NCBI RefSeq assembly: GCF_041687175.1
Contig: NZ_JAWLCK010000160.1
Location: forward strand, 1-5,137
Origin: Lutispora sp041687175
GTDB lineage: Bacteria; Bacillota; Clostridia; Lutisporales; Lutisporaceae
Direction: 5' to 3'
DNA: 5,137 bases
A model generated the notes under the pieces. The model did no database searches, had not been told where the DNA came from, and saw only the letters and a list, made by a program, of their open reading frames with translations. Positions 1 through 4,527 of this stretch are shown one piece after another (the first letter of the stretch is position 1; each line of letters opens with the position of its first letter). The position numbers and the translations under genes were made by a program.

Positions 1-16
1 AAGAATTAGTAAATTT

Positions 17-32
17 TGTGATAATTGTTACA
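17..32. promoter_or_regulatory. CRP/FNR-like operator upstream of the RIC gene
   Basis: The 16-bp imperfect dyad TGTGATAATTGTTACA has outer half-sites TGTGA and TTACA around a 6-bp centre; six of its eight base pairs are symmetric. This is the layout of sites bound by CRP/FNR-superfamily regulators. Its centre (between 24 and 25) lies 41.5 bp upstream of position 66, the start point expected from the TAAAAT box at 54-59, which is class II activator geometry. Regulators of this superfamily, such as FNR- and HcpR-type proteins, commonly control nitrosative-stress genes. Which regulator binds here is not known, and AT-rich DNA gives chance dyads. Confidence 0.4.
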
Positions 33-53
33 GCAAAAATAATAATTTATGGT

Positions 54-59
54 TAAAAT
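54..59 (+). promoter_or_regulatory. Candidate -10 box of the ric operon promoter
   Basis: TAAAAT matches the sigma-A -10 consensus at five of six positions. It implies a transcript start near 66 and a leader of about 30 nt containing the AGGAGG ribosome binding site at 81-86. No convincing -35 box lies 16-18 bp upstream; the space is occupied by AT-rich sequence and then the dyad at 17-32. That suggests dependence on an activator. An alternative -10 is TATAAG at 63-68. Confidence 0.35.
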
Positions 60-96
60 ATTTATAAGTAAATGATATTGAGGAGGTTTCTGTAAC

Positions 97-795
97 ATGG
101 CAAAGTTCAATATTAACGATAAGGTGGGAGATATAGTATCATTTTATCCTGCAGCGGCAGATATATTTATGGCATATAATATAGATTTTTGCTGTGGAGG
201 CGATAGACTATTAGAAGTTGCAGCCCAGGAAAAAGCAGTTGATGCAGCAAAAGTTCTGGATGAAATCAATAAAAAATATGAAGCTTTTTTAAAAGAAAAG
301 CAGGACTATGAAGATTATACTAAATATTCTTCTAAGGACTTAATAGATCATATTGTTAACACACATCATAAATATTTGTGGGAAGAAATGCCTATATTAT
401 CAAAACTCACACAAAGGATACTGGCTGCCCATGGGGATAATCATCCCGAATTGAACAAAGTGAAAACCCTTTATGAAGATTTAAGAAAGGAATTGGGAGA
501 CCATCTCAAAAAAGAAGAAGAGATTTTATTTCCTCTTATGAAGGCATATGAAGAGGCAAAAGAAGGGAAAGCTAAGGATAATATGCTGGAAGGTATAAGA
601 AGTCTCCAGGATGAGCATGAATCAGCAGGAAATATACTGAAGGAATTAAGGAAAGTTACCTGCGACTATGAATTGCCAGGTGATGCATGCAGAACTTATG
701 ATCTGACATATGTAAAACTTCAGGAAATGGAGAGAGATATTTTCCTGCATATACATCTTGAAAATAATATTTTATTTAAGAGATATGAGGAATAA
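97..795 (+). CDS. ric: RIC-family di-iron Fe-S cluster repair protein (ScdA/YtfE type)
   Basis: The 232-residue product is a cytoplasmic protein of the family that repairs iron-sulfur clusters damaged by nitric oxide or oxidants. Residues 5-60 are the ScdA_N (DUF542) domain, with GDIVSFYP and the hallmark DFCCGG containing Cys32-Cys33. Residues about 80-230 are a hemerythrin-type four-helix domain. Probable iron ligands are His85 and/or His90, His136 and Glu140 (HLKKEEE), His174 (DEHESAG), and His218 with Glu222 (HIHLENNILF). Length and domain order are normal for the family. The ATG is preceded by AGGAGG at 81-86, 10 nt away. The gene ends with tandem TAA stops and is followed after 32 nt by the selenoprotein candidate, probably on the same transcript. 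The family assignment is secure; the exact damage it repairs here is inferred from characterised relatives. Confidence 0.95.
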   Translation: MAKFNINDKVGDIVSFYPAAADIFMAYNIDFCCGGDRLLEVAAQEKAVDAAKVLDEINKKYEAFLKEKQDYEDYTKYSSKDLIDHIVNTHHKYLWEEMPILSKLTQRILAAHGDNHPELNKVKTLYEDLRKELGDHLKKEEEILFPLMKAYEEAKEGKAKDNMLEGIRSLQDEHESAGNILKELRKVTCDYELPGDACRTYDLTYVKLQEMERDIFLHIHLENNILFKRYEE

Positions 796-827
796 TAAAT
801 TTGAGAAAGGATTTAGGAGGTGCACAG

Positions 828-1025
828 ATGGCTATTAGCAAGGACATGACCATAGGTGAAATAGTAAGGAATTATCCCGAGAGCATTGAGATTTTGATGA
901 GCTTTGGTATGGGATGTGTAGGTTGACCCTCGGCTCAGGCAGAGACTCTGGAAGAGGCTGCAGCTGTTCACGGTTTTGATGTAGATGTTTTGCTTAGAAG
1001 ATTAAAGGAATCCATTAAGGAATAG
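828..1025 (+). CDS. Candidate selenoprotein: DUF1858 / hybrid-cluster-protein-associated redox mini-protein, C-x-x-U
   Basis: Reading the in-frame TGA at 924-926 as selenocysteine gives a 65-residue protein beginning MAISKDMTIGEIV and ending at TAG. It matches the DUF1858 / 'prismane-associated redox disulfide' family along its whole length. GEIVRNYPESIEILMSFGMGC comes before the TGA, and PSAQAETLEEAAAVHG comes after it, followed by a final helix (DVDVLLRRLKES). Family members normally carry a C-x-x-C pair in the GMGCxGCP context; here it is Cys30-Val-Gly-Sec33. AGGAGG at 815-820 sits 7 nt before the ATG. A SECIS-like hairpin lies just downstream of the TGA, and selenium-handling genes lie within about 650 bp. 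The protein is a diverged relative of the N-terminal domain of the RIC protein just upstream (GEIVRNYP against GDIVSFYP). A thiol/selenol redox role, perhaps with nitrosative-stress proteins, is inferred from family context. The alternatives are a nonsense-mutated pseudogene or a 32-residue product. Conservation on both sides and exact replacement of a Cys argue against those. Confidence 0.87.
928..957 (+). promoter_or_regulatory. Candidate bacterial SECIS hairpin
   Basis: Directly after the TGA (924-926) the mRNA can fold into a small hairpin. The upper stem pairs CAGA (940-943) with UCUG (947-950) around the 3-nt loop GAC (944-946). Across a symmetric 3x3 internal loop, CUC (934-936) pairs with GAG (954-956). 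An alternative lower stem pairs CCUC (928-931) with GAGG (954-957). The first apical-loop base is G and lies 17 nt after the UGA. Bacterial SECIS elements read by SelB are short stem-loops within the coding region, with a G early in the apical loop at about this distance. The hairpin is small, and I folded it by eye only. Confidence 0.6.
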
Positions 1026-1030
1026 ATGTG

Positions 1031-1062
1031 AGGGTAAAGGGTAATAGTATGCTCTTTACCCT
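1031..1062 (+). other. Intercistronic hairpin after the selenoprotein gene
   Basis: AGGGTAAAG (1031-1039) and CTTTACCCT (1054-1062) are perfect 9-bp inverted arms. Four further inner pairs, two of them G-U wobbles, extend the stem to about 13 bp with a 6-nt loop. It starts 5 nt after the TAG stop and ends about 17 nt before the ribosome binding site of the hemerythrin gene. It lacks a following run of U, so it is unlikely to be an efficient intrinsic terminator. An RNA-stabilising or processing element, or a weak attenuator that lowers hemerythrin expression, is more plausible. Confidence 0.6.
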
Positions 1063-1091
1063 GAATTATACATAGTCTGGAGGTTGATGAA

Positions 1092-1649
1092 TTGAACAGT
1101 ATAAACATTATGATGATGGAACATCAGAATATACTTAGAATGTTAGAAGTTACACGAAAATACTGTCTTAAAGTATTAAAAAATGAAGCAGTAGCTTATG
1201 AAGATTTTTATAAGATCATCGATTTTGTAAGAAATTATGCTGACAAACATCACCATGGAAAAGAGGAAATAATGCTATTCAACAGAATGACGGAAGAACT
1301 GGGCTTTGCAGCAGAGAAGCTGGTGAAACATGGTATGCTGGTTGAGCATGATATGGGAAGACTTTATATGAGTGAGTTGGAGGAAGCATTAAGGAAGCTG
1401 GAGGCAGGGGATGAAGAAGCGAAGCTTGATATCATTGCTAATGCCATGGGGTATGTCAATCTATTGAAAAGGCATATTCATAAGGAAGATAATGTGGTAT
1501 ATAAATTTGCTGAAAACAACCTGAAAAAAGAAACACGAGACATAATAGACGATGAAAGCAGCAATTTTGAAAAGAAGGCAGAGGGTGCCGGGGTCCAAAA
1601 GAAGTATCTTGATTTATTATCTGAGCTGGAATCAAAGGTAAATGAATAG
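1092..1649 (+). CDS. Hemerythrin-like domain protein
   Basis: The 185-residue protein has one hemerythrin-type cation-binding domain covering about residues 1-140. Such domains bind a di-iron centre that can interact with oxygen or NO. Ligand candidates are His11 (EHQNI), His54/His55 with Glu58/Glu59 (HHHGKEEI), His80, His86 (EHDMGR), and His128 with Glu132 (HIHKED). The C-terminal 40 residues are charged and helical, with no further recognised domain. No signal peptide or membrane segment is visible. The start is TTG at 1092, with GGAGG at 1079-1083 placed 8 nt upstream. The ATG at 1087 reads straight into TGA, and the internal ATGs at codons 7-9 have no ribosome binding site. It follows the selenoprotein gene by 66 nt and probably closes the ric operon. 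Oxygen or nitrosative-stress defence is inferred from the neighbours; the domain also occurs in sensors. Confidence 0.87.
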   Translation: MNSINIMMMEHQNILRMLEVTRKYCLKVLKNEAVAYEDFYKIIDFVRNYADKHHHGKEEIMLFNRMTEELGFAAEKLVKHGMLVEHDMGRLYMSELEEALRKLEAGDEEAKLDIIANAMGYVNLLKRHIHKEDNVVYKFAENNLKKETRDIIDDESSNFEKKAEGAGVQKKYLDLLSELESKVNE

Positions 1650-1681
1650 GAATCTGTCTAGACAGATTCCTATTCATTTAC
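1638..1681. terminator. Bidirectional terminator: perfect 44-bp palindrome holding both stop codons
   Basis: Positions 1638-1659 are the exact reverse complement of 1660-1681. As RNA this gives a 20-bp stem closed by a CUAG loop (1658-1661). The core is GGAATCTGTC/GACAGATTCC, followed on either strand by the U-rich UAUUCAUUUAC. It lies between convergent genes and contains the last codons and TAG stop of both the hemerythrin gene (1649) and the DUF3343 gene (1670). It most likely ends transcription of both operons. The U-tracts are interrupted, so efficiency is uncertain. Confidence 0.8.
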
Positions 1682-1912
1682 ATAAATAACCTTAGTTTCA
1701 GAGCCTTCCAGTAGAAATATCCGTTCTATATCTTCACTTATCAAAGTATTTATGCTCTCTTCGGTATTGAACTTAACGCAAATACCACAACTTGAACTGA
1801 GTTTTCTTGGTACCGGCATAGTTTCCGATGATATATTTTTGCTTGCTAAAAATCGACTATATTTTATAGCTCCAAAGTGAGTAAAGAATGTTGCAATATA
1901 TTCCATAGCCAT
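1670..1912 (-). CDS. DUF3343 family putative Se/S carrier protein
   Basis: The 80-residue cytoplasmic protein matches the DUF3343 family of small putative selenium/sulfur carriers. It has the N-terminal strand and helix YIATFFTHFGAIKYSRFL and the hallmark PVPRKLSSSCGICVKF. In that motif Cys42 is the family's conserved cysteine, and Cys45 adds a C-x-x-C pair. Members are commonly found beside selD, yedE/yedF and the desulfurase family that is also in this window; their biochemical role is not established. The ATG at 1912 directly follows the TAA of the TusA-like gene (TAAATG). It has no recognisable ribosome binding site, so translation probably depends on re-initiation by ribosomes finishing the upstream gene. 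It is the last gene of the yedE operon. An alternative start is the ATG at codon 3. Confidence 0.87.
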   Translation of the reverse strand: MAMEYIATFFTHFGAIKYSRFLASKNISSETMPVPRKLSSSCGICVKFNTEESINTLISEDIERIFLLEGSETKVIYVNE

Positions 1913-2125
1913 TTATTTATTAATACTCAAAATGTAATTACTACCATTTTGAGAAACCTCAACATTATAACCTGAATTCTTGGCAAAGCGCGTTACGTTC
2001 TCTTTAGCTGTCAAGTTATCCACTAATACCTCTAAACCTTCAGGATTATCTTGTAGTGCCTTCTTTGTCATAAGCACAGGTTCCGGGCAAGATCTTCCTC
2101 TCGCATCTACTTTACATTGTTTCAA
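1913..2125 (-). CDS. TusA/YedF-type sulfur or selenium carrier
   Basis: The 70-residue protein (MKQCKVDARGRSCPEPVLMT...) is a single TusA/SirA-like domain. It has the N-terminal CPxP motif, with Cys13 in CPEP as the predicted persulfide or perselenide carrier. YedF proteins of selenium loci often carry an additional C-terminal DsrE-like domain; here only the TusA-like domain is present. I chose the TTG at 2125 because AGGAAGG (2140-2134) sits 8 nt upstream of it and the resulting N-terminus fits the family. The GTG at 2134 would be in frame but lies inside that ribosome binding site. The gene overlaps the end of yedE by 14 nt and abuts the DUF3343 gene, so the three are translationally linked. 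Delivery of sulfur against selenium cannot be told from sequence; the context favours selenium. Confidence 0.88.
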   Translation of the reverse strand: MKQCKVDARGRSCPEPVLMTKKALQDNPEGLEVLVDNLTAKENVTRFAKNSGYNVEVSQNGSNYILSINK

Positions 2126-3200
2126 TTTCCACACCTTCCTTTAATTCTACATTTGCAGATTTTTCAATATTGAAATAACCTATCGCCAGCACAACTATAA
2201 ATCCCAATATAACAGCTATTTGACCATTAAGCGTGGGTCCGTTACCCGATGACGCCAGTTTAAAATTATGAGCAAAGGCTGCTCCAAAGGTCAAGCCCAT
2301 TACTGTTATTACAGAATCAATATTTCCTTCAGAAGCCAAAATCAATTGTCTTAGAGGGCATCCTCCCAATAATACAGATCCAAAACCAGCTAAAGCCATT
2401 CCAAGAAAATTCCACAAACCGTCTGTATGAGCTATAGGTTGACCTGTAAAGCCCAGTTTAAACTGACCGAAAAGAATATTTCCAATTAAAGCAGTTGCCA
2501 GTATTGCTATAAAGCCTGAAATCAAATGCCAGTCCTTGAATAGTATTAAGTCCCTTATACCTCCAACGGTACAAAGCCTTGTTCTCTGAGCCAATGCTCC
2601 CACTATAAGGCCTGCAGCCAAAGACATCAACACAGGTGCATGTGCAGCGCCAGGTCCTTCTTGGCTGAATATGAGAAGAGAAGGGACTGCCAATAACAAT
2701 ACAAATAGGGCAGCTATGATGCCAGGAAATAGATAGCCTTCAAATTCAGGTAATTTGTAAGTTCTTTTCAGGCTAAATCCCTTATTGAGGAAGATAATAC
2801 CTATATAAATCCCTACCGCAAATCCTATTAGCCCTACAATTGCATTTAAGTCTCCTCCTGCAATTCTCAATATCATTCTTAGTGGGCAGCCTAAGAACAT
2901 CAAAGCACCAACCATTACTATAAAACCGAGAACAAATCTAGTAAAAGGTGCAGAACCTCCTTTTGTGGAGAATTCCTTTCCTGCAACGGACATAAAGAAG
3001 GCCCCCATTACAAGCCCTATGATTTCTGGACGAACATACTGAACTACACCTGCACTATGTAGTCCTAATGCTCCGGCAATATCTCTTATGAAGCAAGCAA
3101 TGCAAAAACCCATATTGCCGGGATTACCGAATTTAACCAATAATACCGCTATAATGCCCACTACAGCTCCGGTAAGAATTATTCCTTTTTTCCCGTTCAA
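2112..3200 (-). CDS. yedE: YedE/FdhT-type selenium metabolism membrane protein
   Basis: The 362-residue polytopic membrane protein has about nine to ten hydrophobic segments and belongs to the YeeE/YedE (DUF395) family. It is a tandem repeat of two homologous halves. Cys33 and Cys36 lie in FCIACFIRD and Cys105 in GCPLRM. In the second half, Cys210 lies in RLCTVGGIRD and Cys281 in GCPLRQLILASEGN. Related YeeE proteins import thiosulfate through such conserved cysteines. The YedE subgroup co-occurs with selenium utilisation genes and is proposed to move a selenium or sulfur species; its substrate is unproven. The start is TTG at 3200, with GGGAGG (3214-3209) placed 8 nt upstream. It is the first gene of a minus-strand operon with the TusA- and DUF3343-type carriers. 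The C-terminal tail after about residue 347 is acidic. Confidence 0.93.
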   Translation of the reverse strand: MNGKKGIILTGAVVGIIAVLLVKFGNPGNMGFCIACFIRDIAGALGLHSAGVVQYVRPEIIGLVMGAFFMSVAGKEFSTKGGSAPFTRFVLGFIVMVGALMFLGCPLRMILRIAGGDLNAIVGLIGFAVGIYIGIIFLNKGFSLKRTYKLPEFEGYLFPGIIAALFVLLLAVPSLLIFSQEGPGAAHAPVLMSLAAGLIVGALAQRTRLCTVGGIRDLILFKDWHLISGFIAILATALIGNILFGQFKLGFTGQPIAHTDGLWNFLGMALAGFGSVLLGGCPLRQLILASEGNIDSVITVMGLTFGAAFAHNFKLASSGNGPTLNGQIAVILGFIVVLAIGYFNIEKSANVELKEGVEIETM

Positions 3201-3234
3201 TTTCTATACCTCCCAATAAATTCTATGCATATTA

Positions 3235-3240
3235 AGTATA
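3235..3240 (-). promoter_or_regulatory. Candidate -10 box of the yedE operon
   Basis: On the minus strand TATACT matches five of six bases of the -10 consensus. It would start transcription near 3228, about 14 nt upstream of the GGGAGG ribosome binding site. No good -35 box is seen 16-18 bp upstream, so the assignment is weak. Confidence 0.3.
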
Positions 3241-3246
3241 ATACAG

Positions 3247-3296
3247 ATTGTTAAAAAATTAGCATTCAAAATATCTATAATAAAAGCTAACACAAT
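3247..3296. repeat. Interrupted inverted repeat in the divergent intergenic region
   Basis: ATTGT (3247-3251) and TTAGC (3259-3263) are mirrored by GCTAA (3286-3290) and ACAAT (3292-3296). The spacings are unequal, and a 22-bp AT-rich centre holds TATAAT at 3276-3281. It lies between the yedE operon and the oppositely transcribed desulfurase-like gene, so it could be a shared operator. The rest of the 169-bp gap holds only the two ribosome binding sites and AT-rich sequence. Chance similarity is likely in such AT-rich DNA. Confidence 0.2.
3276..3281 (+). promoter_or_regulatory. Candidate -10 box for the desulfurase-like gene
   Basis: TATAAT is a perfect -10 consensus, about 88 bp upstream of the ATG at 3370. 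The hexamer 17 bp upstream is AAAAAA, a poor -35 box; TTGTTA starts about 22 bp upstream, too far for normal spacing. Perfect hexamers occur often by chance in this base composition. Confidence 0.25.
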
Positions 3297-3369
3297 AGAA
3301 ACTATCAATAATGTATTTGTAGCTAAGAAGGTAATTTTGTAGTACTATTAAATCATTGGAGGGATTATT

Positions 3370-4527
3370 ATGAAGCGAGTATATTTAGATAACGGAGCTA
3401 CATCCTATCCGAAGGCACCGGGTGTAGCAAAAGCTATGATAGATTACATAGAGAATATAGGAACGAATATAAACAGAGGTGGATATAAAAGCGCTTACTC
3501 TGCGGCAGAAGTAGTTCTGGACACGAGGGAAAGATTGATAAAGCTATTTAACTATTCCAATAGCAATAATGTTATATTTACTCCAAACATAACATATAGT
3601 TTGAATTTCATAATCAAAGGTCTGTTAAAGCCTGGAGATCATTGCATTGTTACATCCATGGAGCATAATGCTGTTATGAGACCGATAATGCAGATGCACA
3701 AAAAGGGAGTAGATTTCACAAAAGTAAAATGTGATATAAAAGGCAGATTAGATCCTAAGGATATAGAAAAGAATATTAAAGAAAACACCAAGGCAGTAAT
3801 AATGACACATGCGTCCAATGTTTGCGGAACTATAATGCCTATATATGAAGTAGGTGAGATATGCAAGAAGCACAATATCAAGTTTGTTGTAGATACTGCC
3901 CAGACAGCAGGCGCCATAAATATAGATATGAAGAAAATGAATATTGATGGTCTTGCCTTTACGGGACACAAAGGATTGCTTGGTCCACAGGGTATAGGCG
4001 GATTTATTATTACGGACGAAATGGCAGAAATAATGGAACCATTGGTTTCTGGAGGAACTGGAAGCATGTCGGACTCCGAGGAGATTCCTCCCTTTATGCC
4101 GGATAAGTTTGAATGTGGAACAATAAATATCCCTGGAATCTTTGGCTTGAATGAAGCATTAAAATATATTGAAAAAGAAGGTATAGAAAACATAAGGGAA
4201 AGGGAAATTGAACTTACCAGAGCCTTCATAGAGAGTACCAAAACCCTGGAAAACGTGAGGCTGGTAGGAATTGAAGTAACTGAAGGCAGAACTGCAGTTG
4301 TATCATTAGATTGCAGGGATAGGGATAATGCAGAGATATCATATTTGTTGGATAAGGATTTTGGTATAGCAACAAGATGTGGCCTTCATTGTGCTCCTTC
4401 GGCTCATAAAACTCTTGATACCTTTCCTCAGGGAACAGTTCGCTTCTCCTTCAACCATTTCAATACTGAGAGGGAAATCCAGTATGCTATAGAGGCATTG
4501 GATGAAATACTGAAGCATGAAGTATGA
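3370..4527 (+). CDS. Class V aminotransferase-fold cysteine desulfurase / selenocysteine lyase-like protein
   Basis: The 385-residue protein is a full-length PLP enzyme of the NifS/SufS superfamily. Visible motifs are YLDNGATSYPK (5-15), MEHNAVMRP with the PLP-stacking His99, VVDTAQTAG with PLP-binding Asp175, FTGHKGLLGPQG with the PLP lysine Lys201, and TRCGLHCAPSAH. Cys341 in the last motif aligns with the catalytic Cys of SufS (GHHCAQP). It most resembles the EF2568-type subfamily, which accompanies selD, DUF3343 and selenium-dependent enzymes in Firmicutes. The likely reaction is release of sulfur from cysteine or selenium from selenocysteine to a carrier. Which one is not decided by sequence. 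Both motif cysteines (337 and 341) are encoded by TGT, so this is not itself a selenoprotein. GGAGGG at 3358-3363 lies 6 nt before the ATG. It diverges from the yedE operon and overlaps sfsA by 11 nt. Confidence 0.9.
   Translation: MKRVYLDNGATSYPKAPGVAKAMIDYIENIGTNINRGGYKSAYSAAEVVLDTRERLIKLFNYSNSNNVIFTPNITYSLNFIIKGLLKPGDHCIVTSMEHNAVMRPIMQMHKKGVDFTKVKCDIKGRLDPKDIEKNIKENTKAVIMTHASNVCGTIMPIYEVGEICKKHNIKFVVDTAQTAGAINIDMKKMNIDGLAFTGHKGLLGPQGIGGFIITDEMAEIMEPLVSGGTGSMSDSEEIPPFMPDKFECGTINIPGIFGLNEALKYIEKEGIENIREREIELTRAFIESTKTLENVRLVGIEVTEGRTAVVSLDCRDRDNAEISYLLDKDFGIATRCGLHCAPSAHKTLDTFPQGTVRFSFNHFNTEREIQYAIEALDEILKHEV

Noticed and set aside
828..926. A 32-residue protein ending at the TGA, or a nonsense-mutated pseudogene
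   Set aside because: The family sequence continues in the same frame for 32 codons after the TGA up to a TAG. The stop replaces a motif cysteine exactly, and a SECIS-like hairpin and selenium genes are nearby.
1031..1062. Intrinsic terminator after the selenoprotein gene
   Set aside because: The hairpin is followed by GAATTATACATAG, with no U-run, so I list it as an intercistronic hairpin instead.
1087..1089. ATG as the start of the hemerythrin-like gene
   Set aside because: It reads ATG-AAT-TGA and stops at once. The TTG at 1092 has the correct spacing from GGAGG.
1456..1677. Minus-strand open frame opposite the hemerythrin-like gene
   Set aside because: It has no family resemblance or ribosome binding site and lies antisense to a well-supported gene.
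2126..2134. GTG at 2134 as start of the TusA-like gene
   Set aside because: It lies within the AGGAAGG ribosome binding site. The TTG at 2125 sits 8 nt from that site and gives the usual family N-terminus.
3639..4241. Minus-strand open frames (including 3748-3969) opposite the desulfurase-like gene
   Set aside because: Their composition is that of the complement of a real coding region. The plus strand carries all the PLP-enzyme motifs.
4378..4392. Selenocysteine in the desulfurase-like catalytic motif
   Set aside because: Both cysteine codons in RCGLHCA are TGT; no in-frame TGA is present.
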